From positions 1-64,000 of the forward strand of contig NZ_JACXLD010000003.1 of the NCBI RefSeq assembly GCF_014705705.1: DNA of 64,000 nt. The letters are read 5' to 3'. The notes beneath the pieces were generated by a model. It was not told where the DNA came from. It did no database searches and saw only the letters and a list, made by a program, of their open reading frames with translations. This document shows, in pieces, positions 17,215-27,074 of the stretch. The first letter of the stretch is position 1. Every line of letters begins with the position of its first letter. The stretch comes from Spongiibacter pelagi (GTDB lineage: Bacteria > Pseudomonadota > Gammaproteobacteria > Pseudomonadales > Spongiibacteraceae). A program made the position numbers and the translations under genes.

Positions 17215-18477
17215 CTAGATCTTGATATCGACATAGGCCTCGCTGCGGATTTTGCGCAGCCAGATGTCTAGTTCGTCCTGATACTTGCGGTCGTGTAGGG
17301 CGTTGCGCGCCATGCGCTTACGCAGGTCGTCGGTCACGTCGTGCTGGCGACGATCCACCACTTTAATAATGTGCCAGCCGTATTGGGATTTAATCGGTTG
17401 GCTGATCTGGCCGATGGCGGTGTTTTCCATGCCTTCTTGAAATTCGGGTACCAATTGACCGGGCATCGTCCAGCCGAGGTCGCCACCTTCCTGTGCGGAG
17501 CCGATATCTTCGGAGTATTCGCGGGCCATATCAGCGAAAGATTCACCGTTCATGGCGCGGGTGCGCAGATCGGCTGCCAGCTTTTCAGTGGCCTTTTCAT
17601 TGCGGATGGCTGAAGGCTTAAGCAGGATGTGGCTGGCGCGGGTTTGGCTAACCAGTTCTTTTACGCCCTTGCTCTCTAGCAGCTCGATCACATGGTAGCC
17701 GCTGGCGCTCTGCAGGGGTTCTGATACATCGCCATTGCCCATGGTTGGGGCAACATCGGCAAACAGAGAGGGCAGGTCGGTGCCCTTGCGCCAACCCAGA
17801 TCGCTGACTTGCACCTTGCTGCTGGCGAGGGAGTTGTAGTTTTCGCCACGGCGTAAACGCTGGGCCAAGGTTTGCGCATGTTTCAGTGCGGCATCGCGCT
17901 CGGCTTGGGTGGCTTCAGAAGCTACCGGCACCAGAATATGGGCAAAATGGTATTCAGGTGAGGTTTGTTTCAGGCCGTCTTCCGAGCTGAGGTAGTTGTT
18001 CAGTTCCTGCTCGCTAATCTGGATGCGCTGATTCACATTGCCCATTTGCACACGCTGCAAAATCATTTCGCGGCGAATCTGCTCGCGGAAATCCAAGTAA
18101 GACGTGCCGGAGCTAATTAGTGCCTGACGGAATTGCTCCAGACTCATATTGTTCTTGGCGGCGATGCGACCTACGGCACCATTAAGTTGCTCGTCATCAA
18201 TTCGCAGGCCGACACGATCTGCCATCTGCATTTGGATGCTTTCAATAATCAGCAGGTCTAAAACCTCGCGCTGCAATTGCTCCGCGGGTGGTGCTTGCTG
18301 ACCGCTGCGGGCGATATTGGCGTTTACTGAATCCAGTCGAGATTGCAGTTCGCTGACCAGAATAATGTCGTCATCCACGATGGCGGCAATGCTGTCTAGC
18401 CAGCGGGTATCCGCGGCCGCCCAACTGCTAGCGAGGGTGAGAAGCAAGGTGGTGCATGTAAGGCGAAATTTATTCAT
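17215..18477 (-). CDS. surA: Periplasmic chaperone and peptidyl-prolyl isomerase SurA
   Basis: A signal peptide (LTCTTLLLTLASSWAAA) leads to a SurA N-domain (LDSIAAIVDDDIILVSEL), then two parvulin domains: FAHILVPVASEA to GYHVIELLESK, and SHILLKPSAIR to GWHIIKVVDRR. A C-terminal helix packs with the N-domain. It escorts outer membrane proteins, including LptD, through the periplasm. ATG 18477 fits the conserved N-terminus; an in-frame TTG at 18492 would add five residues. Both starts lie inside the lptD 3' end, so the genes are coupled. Confidence 0.97.
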   Translation of the reverse strand: MNKFRLTCTTLLLTLASSWAAADTRWLDSIAAIVDDDIILVSELQSRLDSVNANIARSGQQAPPAEQLQREVLDLLIIESIQMQMADRVGLRIDDEQLNGAVGRIAAKNNMSLEQFRQALISSGTSYLDFREQIRREMILQRVQMGNVNQRIQISEQELNNYLSSEDGLKQTSPEYHFAHILVPVASEATQAERDAALKHAQTLAQRLRRGENYNSLASSKVQVSDLGWRKGTDLPSLFADVAPTMGNGDVSEPLQSASGYHVIELLESKGVKELVSQTRASHILLKPSAIRNEKATEKLAADLRTRAMNGESFADMAREYSEDIGSAQEGGDLGWTMPGQLVPEFQEGMENTAIGQISQPIKSQYGWHIIKVVDRRQHDVTDDLRKRMARNALHDRKYQDELDIWLRKIRSEAYVDIKI

Positions 18478-20890
18478 TCGTTTGATAACCAAAAATACTT
18501 TCTTTTAAAACGTTGCTTACGGCGGTGCCTAGGCCACCCAGCCCCTTGAGCTGGAATTCGACCAAGATGGCGTTGTTCAGCGTGGTGGCGTTGGTATTAG
18601 ACCCAGTATTGTCGTCAGGTTCCAGAGCCTGTTGGAAAACCACGCGGGTCAGCCAACAGCAGTTTTGGTACTCGGCACCGATCAGGTTTTCCATGGTGCG
18701 CTTTTCTTCCAGATCGTACTGGCTGCGGGCGAACAATTTCCACTGATTATTGATGGGGTAGCTGAGCGAGCCATCTAATTGTTTTATGTCTTGATCTAGG
18801 CCGCCAAACTGGTTGCCCGCGCGGCGGAAGGTGTAGCCCAGATTGAACAGACTGCCATCGTCTCGGTTGTGATGGTAGCTGATGCTGCTCTGATTGGTAT
18901 CCATGTGGCGCGCGTCTACCAAGATATCGGCACTGACACTGTGATTATTATTGGCTTCTAAGCGAACTTGGCCCGCGACATCAGAATTGCTGCCTTTGCG
19001 GATGGGGTCGCCCGGTAACTGTACCCGGCCGTCGTCAAAATAGAAAATCTGGCCGAGGCTGACGCTCAGAAATTCCTGCCCGCGATCGAGGTCGATAAAA
19101 CGGCTGGTAAGACCGGCGGTGAGCTGGTTGGCGTCATCTAGGCGATCGTGGCCGGTAAAGCGCGAATCCCGGAAGAGTTGTTGGAAGTTAAAGGTGAGTG
19201 CAGCGCTGTCAAAATCTGGCTGCTGGCTTTGATCCTGATACTCGGAATAGCGGTAGAACAGTCGCGGCTCTAAAGTTTGGCTAAATAATTGGTCGCCCAG
19301 TTCAAGCTGGCGTTCAAAAAACAGACCTGAGTCGATGGTGAGTTGCGGGCTATTGGTGCTGGGGCTGGCATCCACACCGGCCAAATCAGCATCATCCAGA
19401 TCGTATACCACGTGACGGTTGCGCAGGCCGGTTTCAATAAAGCCCCAACGCCAGCGCATGGGCAGGCTGGCGCCGATGCTGCTGTAGAGGCGCTGTCCGG
19501 TCAGTTTGGTGCCGCCCTTGCCGTAGCTGTCGCGGTGATCAAAGCGGCTGTATTCCAGCTCTAACTCCGGCTCCAACTGAAAGTTACGGGTAGGAGATTG
19601 GTAGAACAGGCTCAGTTGCGGCAGTTTCTGGTAGGGGTCTTCAACGGCGGCAATAGTTTGGTATTGCTGAACTTCTAGCAGGCCGCGCCAGTTTTCTGAA
19701 AAGTATTGCAAGCTGGCTTGTTGGTTGAGGTGGGTGCTGCGCTTAACGGAAACACTGGACAGGCCCAGATCCAGAAAATAGTCGGGGTCGCTGACCTTGT
19801 TGAAGTCCACCGAGGAGGACCAGCGTTGATCGAAATGGCCGTTTTCTTCTAATCCTACTAGCCAGCGATTGTCATTGGTTTGCTGGTCGCTGGGCAGGTA
19901 ACTGGTTTGTAAGTCCCACTCGGCATAGCGCGACAGGTGGCGGAAGCGGGTTTCTAACGCTTCGCCGTGGGTCTCGATATAGCGAGGCGCCAAGGTTAAA
20001 TCGTAATTAGGTGCCAGATTAAAGTAGTAGGGCAGCGAAATATCCAGACGATTATCGGATAGCCCCAAGCTGGGAAAGAGGAAGCCAGTGGCGCGGCGAT
20101 CGTCGATGGGGAAGTTTAAATACGGCGAATAAAATACCGGAATATTGTGAATTTTAATGGTGGTGTCACGGGCCACGCCCCGTCCGGTTTCGTAATCCAA
20201 CTTGATATTGCCGGCGTGTAATGACCAGGTTTCATTATCCGGCGTACATTGGGTATAGCTGGCTTCTTCCAGCAGAAATTCGCCGTAACTGGGGCGGGCG
20301 ATGCGTCCGGCAGTGCCGCGAGCGCCGGTTTCAAAACTCAGAATTTCGGCTTGGGTCATTTCGCCCAAGGCATTTTGGGTATCTAGCTCGGCAGATTGTC
20401 CGCGCAGAATAAAACCGGGCTGGCTGAGCACCACGTTATCGCGCAGGCTGATTTGGCCATTGCTGCGGTTGTAACGGGCGTAGCCGGCATCGAGGCGGAG
20501 ATTACCTTTGCGCAGCTCGACATCGCCGCTCATGCTGGCACTCTCATTAAGAGATTCAATGTTTTGAGCGGAGACTTCTAACGGTGCGATTGAAGGATCG
20601 AGGTCGGCACCTTCCCAATCTCGACGCGGTTCCACAAAGCTGCCACGGCAACCCGGTGAATAGCTGCAATCCGATTGTTTTTTGATGACGTGATCCGGCA
20701 CCCAAAACCAATGTTGGTAGTAGGGGATCAAGGCCGAATAATTGACCTTGATATCGCCAGCGTTTAGGGCATTACAACTTTGAGGGGCATCGGTTTCGGT
20801 CGAGTTTTGCTGACTAAAGGCGGGCGAACTGATGCCAAGGCCAATCAGGCAGCTAAGCAGGACCGAAGGTGTAAAGCGAAACGCGAGCAT
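18470..20890 (-). CDS. lptD: LPS-assembly protein LptD
   Basis: 806 residues. A signal peptide ends near FSQQ. An OstA-like periplasmic jellyroll (LRLDAGYARYNRSNGQISLRDNVVL) is followed by the large beta-barrel domain. Cys residues occur near the N-terminus of the mature protein, and a CC pair occurs in EYQNCCWLTRVV near the C-terminus, as needed for the long-range disulfides of LptD. It inserts LPS into the outer leaflet together with LptE. It precedes surA and is divergent from amgK. Confidence 0.98.
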   Translation of the reverse strand: MLAFRFTPSVLLSCLIGLGISSPAFSQQNSTETDAPQSCNALNAGDIKVNYSALIPYYQHWFWVPDHVIKKQSDCSYSPGCRGSFVEPRRDWEGADLDPSIAPLEVSAQNIESLNESASMSGDVELRKGNLRLDAGYARYNRSNGQISLRDNVVLSQPGFILRGQSAELDTQNALGEMTQAEILSFETGARGTAGRIARPSYGEFLLEEASYTQCTPDNETWSLHAGNIKLDYETGRGVARDTTIKIHNIPVFYSPYLNFPIDDRRATGFLFPSLGLSDNRLDISLPYYFNLAPNYDLTLAPRYIETHGEALETRFRHLSRYAEWDLQTSYLPSDQQTNDNRWLVGLEENGHFDQRWSSSVDFNKVSDPDYFLDLGLSSVSVKRSTHLNQQASLQYFSENWRGLLEVQQYQTIAAVEDPYQKLPQLSLFYQSPTRNFQLEPELELEYSRFDHRDSYGKGGTKLTGQRLYSSIGASLPMRWRWGFIETGLRNRHVVYDLDDADLAGVDASPSTNSPQLTIDSGLFFERQLELGDQLFSQTLEPRLFYRYSEYQDQSQQPDFDSAALTFNFQQLFRDSRFTGHDRLDDANQLTAGLTSRFIDLDRGQEFLSVSLGQIFYFDDGRVQLPGDPIRKGSNSDVAGQVRLEANNNHSVSADILVDARHMDTNQSSISYHHNRDDGSLFNLGYTFRRAGNQFGGLDQDIKQLDGSLSYPINNQWKLFARSQYDLEEKRTMENLIGAEYQNCCWLTRVVFQQALEPDDNTGSNTNATTLNNAILVEFQLKGLGGLGTAVSNVLKESIFGYQTNE

Positions 20891-21012
20891 CTATTTGATT
20901 TATTGGGCAGAATGACGATGTAAGTTTGGGTGTGGATAATAAAGCATTCTTTGCTAGGATGCCCGCGCTGCGGGGATTTTTCACCGCCATTTTCTTGTTG
21001 GGGAAAGCCAGT

Positions 21013-22047
21013 TTGAGTTCAGATAATGCCGTTGCGGCCCTACACCAGTGGGGCGCCGAACAAATTCAACAGGATCCGGCCGACTTGCCCGAGCTGCAAA
21101 TGGTGTCTGGCGATGCCAGTTTTCGCCGTTACTACCGGCTGTTTCCCGCCGCGCAAGCGCCGCTGATCGCCGTTCATGCGCCGCCTGACAAAGAAGATAA
21201 TGAGTCCTTTGTTAAAGTCCAAAAATTGTTATTTGATAATGGCTTGCGAGTGCCTGCCTTGTTGGGATGGGAGCGTGAGCAAGGCTTTTTGTTGCAAGAG
21301 GATTTTGGCGGCCAGCTGTTATTGCCGCTGCTAGAGTCGACTGAAATCGCCGAACCATTTTATTTGCAGGCCATGGCTAGCCTGCAAGCGATGCAGGCTA
21401 TAAAAGTATCGGCTGGTGAATTGCCCGCCTATGACCGCGCTCGTCTCATGCAGGAGATGGCGCTGCTTCCCGATTGGTTTATCGAACAGTTGCTGGGCTA
21501 TTCGCTGTCAGAAACTGAACGAAAAATGCTGGGTGAGGTTTTCGAACTGCTTTGCGATTCCGCACTGGCACAGCCGCAGGTGGTGGTTCATCGGGATTTT
21601 CACAGCCGCAATATTATGGTGCTTGAAGATAAGGCCTTGGGCTTGATTGATTTTCAAGATGCGGTGCTCGGCCCCTATACCTACGATTTGGTTTCCCTGC
21701 TGCGCGATTGTTATGTGAGTTGGTCGCCTGCGCAGGTGCAAGCTTGGGCGCTTGCGTATCGGGCGATGCTGGTAGATGGCGGGGTTCCGGTTGCTGAACC
21801 TGAAGCCTTTCTTCGTCAGTTTGATTTGATGGGGTTGCAACGCCATATCAAAGTACTGGGCATTTTTGCTCGCCTGTTTTTACGCGACGGTAAAGATGGT
21901 TATCTCAATGACCTGCCCTTGGTCATTACCTACACCCTTGAGGTTGCTCGCGCTTATCCGGAATTGGCGGAATTTGTCGCTTGGTTTGAAGAAAAATTAT
22001 TGCCGCTGGCCCAGCAGCAAAGCTGGTATCGGGTTGTTAGTCTGTGA
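21013..22047 (+). CDS. amgK: Anomeric MurNAc/GlcNAc sugar kinase, AmgK
   Basis: An APH-fold kinase: VSGDASFRRYYRLF near the N-terminus, LLQEDFGGQLLL, catalytic VVHRDFHSRNIMVL (HxDxxxxN) and metal-binding LGLIDFQDAVLGPYTYDLVSLLRD. It phosphorylates the anomeric carbon of MurNAc recovered from peptidoglycan. Its product feeds MurU, the next gene (4-base overlap). TTG 21013 is preferred because GGGGAAAG lies just upstream and the protein then has the usual N-terminus. An in-frame start at 20926 would add 29 residues that look like promoter-region translation. The pair beside lptD is as in Pseudomonas. Confidence 0.9.
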   Translation: MSSDNAVAALHQWGAEQIQQDPADLPELQMVSGDASFRRYYRLFPAAQAPLIAVHAPPDKEDNESFVKVQKLLFDNGLRVPALLGWEREQGFLLQEDFGGQLLLPLLESTEIAEPFYLQAMASLQAMQAIKVSAGELPAYDRARLMQEMALLPDWFIEQLLGYSLSETERKMLGEVFELLCDSALAQPQVVVHRDFHSRNIMVLEDKALGLIDFQDAVLGPYTYDLVSLLRDCYVSWSPAQVQAWALAYRAMLVDGGVPVAEPEAFLRQFDLMGLQRHIKVLGIFARLFLRDGKDGYLNDLPLVITYTLEVARAYPELAEFVAWFEEKLLPLAQQQSWYRVVSL

Positions 22048-22730
22048 GTGATCGCCCGATGAAGGCCATGATCTTGGCGGCGGGGCTGGGCAGCCGGATG
22101 CGCCCATTGACCGAGACTTGCCCCAAACCCTTGCTAAAGGCCGGCGGTAAACCGCTGATCGACTACCATCTTGAAAAGCTGGCGCAGGCCGGTGTGCGTG
22201 AAGTTGTGGTGAACAGCGCCTGGTTGTCTGAACAGATTTTGGATTATCTGGGTGACGGTCAGCGCTATGGCCTTAGCATTCTGCATTCACCTGAGAGTGA
22301 GCCGCTGGAAACCGCCGGCGGGATTGTTAAGGCCTTGCCGCTACTGGGGGATGATCCTTTTATTCTGGTTAATGGCGATATCTGGACGGATATGGATTTT
22401 GCGCCGTTGACCTCGATTTCACCGGCTTCGGCCCACTTGTTTTTAACGGTGAATCCCGCGCACAACCCCGCCGGCGATTTTTCTATCTCCTCACAAGGGG
22501 CATTGGCTGAGCGGGATGATGATGCCCTGACCTTTATGGGAGTGAGTGTTTGGCAGCCTGCGGTCTTTGCTGAATTGGCCCAGGGGAAGCGCGCTCTTAA
22601 ACCGATTATCGATACCTTAATTGCCGAACAGCGAGCTACGGCTAGTGCCTTCCACGGACAGTGGTGGGATATTGGTACGCCGGAGCGACTCGCCGCACTG
22701 GATGATTTTCTACAGAAAGAATCTGCCTAG
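22044..22730 (+). CDS. murU: N-acetylmuramate alpha-1-phosphate uridylyltransferase, MurU
   Basis: 228 residues of the sugar-nucleotidyltransferase fold: AMILAAGLGSRMRPLTETCPKPLL (nucleotide loop), LILVNGD-type metal site seen as FILVNGDIWTDMDF, and a C-terminal WWDIGTPERL. With AmgK it turns recycled MurNAc into UDP-MurNAc, by-passing GlcNAc-based de novo synthesis through MurA and MurB. The start overlaps the amgK stop by 4 bases. Other NTP transferases of this fold exist; the AmgK neighbour decides the call. Confidence 0.9.
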   Translation: MSDRPMKAMILAAGLGSRMRPLTETCPKPLLKAGGKPLIDYHLEKLAQAGVREVVVNSAWLSEQILDYLGDGQRYGLSILHSPESEPLETAGGIVKALPLLGDDPFILVNGDIWTDMDFAPLTSISPASAHLFLTVNPAHNPAGDFSISSQGALAERDDDALTFMGVSVWQPAVFAELAQGKRALKPIIDTLIAEQRATASAFHGQWWDIGTPERLAALDDFLQKESA

Positions 22731-22834
22731 CGAGCTGAAGGCACGCCCGCTTTCGCGTAAAATATTTGCTAACAAATTGCCACAACCGCTTAGCTTCCCT
22801 CCGGACCCGCTTAGCCCCCAAAGGAATCATTGCC

Positions 22835-23503
22835 ATGACCGATTACTGGATTGCGCCCTCAATTTTGTCTGCGGATTTTGCCCGCTTGGGCGAAGAAGTT
22901 GAAAACGTGCTGGATGCGGGGGCGGATATTGTCCACTTCGATGTTATGGACAACCACTACGTGCCCAATCTGACCATTGGCCCCATGGTGTGCAAAGCGC
23001 TGCGTAATTACGGCATCAAAGCGCCGATTGACGTTCACCTGATGGTGTCGCCGGTGGATCGCCTGATCGGTGATTTTGCCGAGGCGGGTGCCAGCATTAT
23101 TACCTTCCATCCCGATGCGTCCACCCACGTGGATCGCTCTCTGCAAATGATCCGCGATGCGGGTTGCAAAGCGGGCTTGGTACTTAACCCCGCTACCGGA
23201 CTGGAGTCTTTGAAATATGTTATGGACAAGCTCGATATGATTCTGCTGATGTCGGTTAACCCCGGCTTTGGTGGGCAGAGCTTTATACCCTCGACTATCG
23301 ACAAAGTGCGTGAAGTGCGCGCCCTGATCGACGCCTCTGGTCGCGATATTCGTCTGGAAGTCGATGGCGGTATTTCCGCTAAGAACATTGCCGAGATTGC
23401 CGCTGCCGGTGCCGATACCTTTGTTGCGGGCTCGGCCATTTTTAATCAAGACGATTATCAGGCCGTCATTGACACAATGCGCCGCGAACTGGCCTCGGTA
23501 TGA
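22835..23503 (+). CDS. rpe: Ribulose-phosphate 3-epimerase
   Basis: 222 residues from ATG 22835, behind AAAGGA. An upstream in-frame extension to 22766 is not supported by homology. TIM-barrel motifs: [34 protein letters not shown] (metal His/Asp), [18 protein letters not shown] and LEVDGGIS. It interconverts ribulose-5-P and xylulose-5-P. Its stop overlaps the gph start. Confidence 0.99.
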   Translation: MTDYWIAPSILSADFARLGEEVENVLDAGADIVHFDVMDNHYVPNLTIGPMVCKALRNYGIKAPIDVHLMVSPVDRLIGDFAEAGASIITFHPDASTHVDRSLQMIRDAGCKAGLVLNPATGLESLKYVMDKLDMILLMSVNPGFGGQSFIPSTIDKVREVRALIDASGRDIRLEVDGGISAKNIAEIAAAGADTFVAGSAIFNQDDYQAVIDTMRRELASV

Positions 23504-24186
23504 AATTAGCCGGGCTACTAGATGGGCGGCCACTCAAAGCCCTGCTGTTTGATCTTGATGGCACACTGGTTGACAGCGTGCCGGACATTGCTAACGCCCT
23601 AGATCGTGCATTGTTGGCGGAAGGCTATGCGGCAGCGGGGGAAGAACGCGCGCGTGCTTGGGTCGGTAACGGCGCCGGTAAATTGGTACAGCGCGCCTTG
23701 GCTCACGCTTTAAATATTGCTGAAGCTGACGCGGTGGGTGAGCCCTTCGACCGGCTATTGGCGGCGTTTTACGACTTCTACCAGCAGGATAGCCACTCCC
23801 ATACCCGATTGTACACCGGTGTACTCGAGGCACTAAGCGCTTGGCAGCAAGCTGGTATTGCTATGGCTTGCGTCACCAATAAACCCGAGCGCTTTACCCA
23901 TCCGATTCTGGCGCATCTTAAATTGGATAGTTTTATGCCCGTAGTGATCGGTGGCGATACCTTGCCCGTGCGCAAACCTGATCCCGCGCCCTTGCTACTC
24001 GCCTGCGAACGTTTGGGCATTGCGGCAGAAAATACCGTGATGGTGGGAGACTCCGTGAATGATGTTGGTGCGGCGAGGGCACTTGGTGTGCCGGTGGCCT
24101 GTGTGAGTTATGGCTATAACCACGGCGCGCCGGTGGCAGACGCGAAACCGGACTTATTGGTGGATGATTTTTTTGACCTGGTTTAG
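23500..24186 (+). CDS. gph: Phosphoglycolate phosphatase, HAD family
   Basis: 228 residues: [15 protein letters not shown] (nucleophile Asp), CVTNKP (motif II Thr), a motif-III Lys in VRKPDPAP, and [16 protein letters not shown] (motif IV). It has a helical cap of the beta-phosphoglucomutase type. It dephosphorylates 2-phosphoglycolate, for example from DNA 3'-end repair. The order rpe-gph-trpE matches E. coli and Pseudomonas in part; here a large repeat element follows before trpE. Confidence 0.95.
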   Translation: MKLAGLLDGRPLKALLFDLDGTLVDSVPDIANALDRALLAEGYAAAGEERARAWVGNGAGKLVQRALAHALNIAEADAVGEPFDRLLAAFYDFYQQDSHSHTRLYTGVLEALSAWQQAGIAMACVTNKPERFTHPILAHLKLDSFMPVVIGGDTLPVRKPDPAPLLLACERLGIAAENTVMVGDSVNDVGAARALGVPVACVSYGYNHGAPVADAKPDLLVDDFFDLV

Positions 24187-24191
24187 GGGGT

Positions 24192-24832
24192 GTCCTGAGC
24201 GGACGACCTAGGAATTTTTTTTTAGTCCCGAGGGGACGGGGGAGAATGGCTTTCGCCCTTCTTGGGCGACTTCATTTTCTTTTAAAAGAAAACGAAGCAA
24301 AAGAAACCTTCCCCGCTCACTCGGCCTACGGCTACCCTCACTTCTTTAAATTCAATGAAACGCTGCGGAACTCGACCTTCACTGCGTTTCGGTCTCAAAC
24401 AGTCCTCGCGAAACCCTTTCATTGAATTTTTACGATGTTCGGCGAGTTCGGACGGGGTTTGGGGTGGCACCGATCACCCCCTTCAGGGCCGTCGAGCACT
24501 GAAGAATCTGAACGGAAATAGCGCGAGGACTGTTTGAGGCCAAAGGCCGAGTTCCGCAGCGCCCGTTCAGGTTCAAAGCGCGCAGAGTACCGATGGCGCT
24601 GTTTGCCATCGGCGGTACTGCGGGGCGTGTTTTCTTGCTTACTTCTTTTTCACGAAAAAAGAAGTAAGTCGCCCAAGAAGGGCGAAAACCTTTCTTAAAC
24701 CGTCCCCTCGGGACAAAAAACTTTCGTAGGCTGCGCCCCTTAAGGCGATAAAACCCCCAATCGGGAAGAGAGCTTCCCAAACCACGCCCCCCAAGGGTGA
24801 AACCCATTCCACGCTGGCGGTTTCGCCGCGCC
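24192..24832. repeat. Mosaic palindromic intergenic element, nested inverted repeats and hairpins
   Basis: This 807-base gap holds no convincing gene. It is built from mirrored blocks. GTCCCGAGGGGAC 24225-24237 mirrors 24702-24714. The 17-mer TCGCCCTTCTTGGGCGA 24253-24269 mirrors 24669-24685 exactly. T-rich hairpins 24271-24296 and 24638-24668 follow at mirrored places. Inside, 24362-24410 is an inverted copy of 24522-24560. A perfect 13-base inverted pair brackets the left copy (24348-24360, 24417-24429), and AGTACC/GGTACT arms lie at 24587-24619. Further hairpins are at 24734-24747 and 24763-24778. The arrangement looks like a dispersed non-autonomous repeat family rather than simple regulation. 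I cannot name the family. Confidence 0.8.
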
Positions 24833-24993
24833 AGAAGCTCGGTTACAATGAGTCAAAATTGCTTAATGAGTTTGTGAAATGGAGCTTAACGCCCGCACCC
24901 AATTTGCGCGTGATAGCCGTCGATGGCGGTGATGGATGCCTGTCGGCGCTCGCCGATCTAACGCCGTGTTCCACCATTTCACAAGGATTTATC

Positions 24994-26490
24994 ATGCAAC
25001 TCTCCCGTTTTCAGGAGCTGGCTCAGCAGCCCTTCAATCGTATTCCCGTTTTTCGTCAGGTTTTGGCTGATCTGGAAACGCCACTCAGTGCTTATCTGAA
25101 GCTGGCGGATTCGCCCTATAGTTATTTATTCGAATCGGTGCACGGCGGTGAGAAGTGGGGCCGTTACTCCATTCTCGGGCTCGGCGCCTCTACTATTCTC
25201 CGGGCCGAGGGTGATCAACTGACCATTAAGGACAATGGTGAGCTGGTTGAGTCGGTGACTACGCGTGACCCGCTGCAATTTATCGAAGATTTTCAACAGC
25301 GTTTTCAGGTGCCAGATCTGCCGGAGTTACCGGCGTTTTACGGCGGGTTGGTCGGCTATTTTGGCTATGACAGCGTGCGTTATGTCGAGCCCAAGCTGTT
25401 TGGCGGTGCGCCAAAGGATGTGATTGGTACGCCGGATATTTTGTTGATGGTGTCGGAAGAGGTGTTGGTGTTCGACAATCTCTCTGGCCTAGTCACGCTG
25501 ATTACCCATGTAAACCCTGCGAATGCGGATGCCTATTTTCAGGCGCAGGCGCGCCTCGATGTTTTAGAGCAGCGCCTGCGTGAGCCTTGCCCAAGTTTGC
25601 CGGATTTGGATTTGGCCGCTGAAGGTGTGGCGGAAACCGAATTTGTGTCCAGCTTTGGTGAACAGAACTTCAAAGCGGCGGTGGAAAAAGTGCGCGAATA
25701 CGTGCTGGCCGGTGACACCATGCAGGTGGTGTTATCTCAGCGTTTGAGTATTCCTTTTAGTGCCTCGCCGCTGAATTTTTATCGCGCACTGCGCCATCTC
25801 AATCCTTCCCCCTATATGTATTACCTCAATCTTGAGGATTTCCATATTGTAGGTTCATCGCCAGAAATTCTGTCGCGCCTTGAACACGGTGAAGTCACGG
25901 TTAGGCCGATTGCCGGAACTCGTCGTCGTGGCCGCACCGAGGAGGAAGACTTGGCTTTGGAAGCAGAAATGTTGGCCGATCCCAAAGAGATCGCCGAGCA
26001 CTTAATGCTGATTGATTTGGGGCGTAACGATGTCGGTCGGGTGGCGAAAACCGGCACCGTAGAGCTGAGCGACAAGATGGTGGTCGAGCGCTATTCCCAT
26101 GTGATGCATATTGTGTCCAATGTTCGAGCGCAGGTGCGCAACGACATTGATGCCATGGATGTGCTGCGTGCAACTCTGCCGGCGGGCACTTTAAGTGGTG
26201 CGCCCAAGGTTCGCGCCATGGAAATTATTGATGAGTTGGAGCCGGTAAAACGCGGTGTTTACGGCGGTGCCATTGGCTATCTCTCTTGGAATGGCAATAT
26301 GGATACCGCTATTGCGATCCGCACGGCGGTGATCAAAGACGGGCAGCTGCATATCCAAGCTGGCGCCGGCATTGTGGCCGACTCCCAGCCGCGACTCGAA
26401 TGGAAGGAAACCATGAATAAGGCGCGGGCGGTGTTTCGTGCTGCGTCTATGGTGCAGGCCAGCCAGCAATCAACAGGAGGGCAACACTAA
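24994..26490 (+). CDS. trpE: Anthranilate synthase component I
   Basis: About 498 residues from ATG 24994, preceded by ACAAGGA. An in-frame TTG at 24859 would add 45 residues without family support. The C-terminal chorismate-binding domain has [67 protein letters not shown] and GGAIGYLSW. It makes anthranilate from chorismate with TrpG supplying ammonia. No Trp-rich leader peptide is visible in 24830-24993. trpG follows with a TAATG overlap. Confidence 0.98.
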   Translation: MQLSRFQELAQQPFNRIPVFRQVLADLETPLSAYLKLADSPYSYLFESVHGGEKWGRYSILGLGASTILRAEGDQLTIKDNGELVESVTTRDPLQFIEDFQQRFQVPDLPELPAFYGGLVGYFGYDSVRYVEPKLFGGAPKDVIGTPDILLMVSEEVLVFDNLSGLVTLITHVNPANADAYFQAQARLDVLEQRLREPCPSLPDLDLAAEGVAETEFVSSFGEQNFKAAVEKVREYVLAGDTMQVVLSQRLSIPFSASPLNFYRALRHLNPSPYMYYLNLEDFHIVGSSPEILSRLEHGEVTVRPIAGTRRRGRTEEEDLALEAEMLADPKEIAEHLMLIDLGRNDVGRVAKTGTVELSDKMVVERYSHVMHIVSNVRAQVRNDIDAMDVLRATLPAGTLSGAPKVRAMEIIDELEPVKRGVYGGAIGYLSWNGNMDTAIAIRTAVIKDGQLHIQAGAGIVADSQPRLEWKETMNKARAVFRAASMVQASQQSTGGQH

Positions 26491-27074
26491 TGCTGTTGAT
26501 GATTGATAACTACGATTCTTTTACCTACAACGTGGTGCAGTATTTGGCCGAGTTAGGTGCCGATGTGGTGGTACGCCGCAACGATGAAATTAGCTTGGAT
26601 GAAATTGAGGCTATGCAGCCCAGCCATTTGGTGATTTCTCCTGGCCCTTGCACGCCTAATGAAGCCGGTATCTCCATGGCGGCCATTCAGCACTTTGCCG
26701 GCAAGTTACCCATTTTAGGCGTGTGTCTTGGTCACCAAAGTATTGGTCAGGTGTTTGGTGGCAAGATTGTGCGCGCCCGTGAGGTGATGCACGGCAAGGT
26801 GTCTGCCATTCATCATAAAGATGAAGGCGTCTTTGCTGGACTGAAAAATCCTTTGCAGGCGACCCGCTATCATTCACTGGTGATTGAAAAAGCCAGTCTG
26901 CCCGATTGTTTGGAAGTGACTGCTTGGACTCAGCTGGAAAACGGCGAGCCTGACGAAATCATGGGTGTGCGCCATAAAACCTTGGATATTGAAGGGGTAC
27001 AGTTTCACCCGGAATCGATCCTCTCTGAGCAGGGCCACGAAATGCTCAAAAACTTTTTGGAGCGCCGCGCATGA
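26490..27074 (+). CDS. trpG: Anthranilate synthase component II, glutamine amidotransferase
   Basis: 194 residues of class I amidotransferase: [29 protein letters not shown], the nucleophile in [13 protein letters not shown], and the His/Glu pair in VQFHPESI. It supplies ammonia to TrpE and, in pseudomonads, often also to PabB. It overlaps trpE by one base and trpD by four. In P. aeruginosa the trpE and trpG genes are separated by the pyocin cluster; here they are adjacent. Confidence 0.97.
   Translation: MLLMIDNYDSFTYNVVQYLAELGADVVVRRNDEISLDEIEAMQPSHLVISPGPCTPNEAGISMAAIQHFAGKLPILGVCLGHQSIGQVFGGKIVRAREVMHGKVSAIHHKDEGVFAGLKNPLQATRYHSLVIEKASLPDCLEVTAWTQLENGEPDEIMGVRHKTLDIEGVQFHPESILSEQGHEMLKNFLERRA

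Noticed and set aside
24282-24807. Small open frames within the palindromic element
   Set aside because: Frames of 60-125 codons on both strands follow the mirrored repeats, have no ribosome sites and show no protein motifs.
24787-24993. Trp attenuator or leader peptide before trpE
   Set aside because: No short frame with tandem Trp codons and no terminator with a T-run; the hairpin at about 24813-24833 belongs to the repeat region.
24859-24993. Extended N-terminus of TrpE
   Set aside because: The 45 extra residues lack family support, and ATG 24994 has its own ACAAGGA ribosome site.
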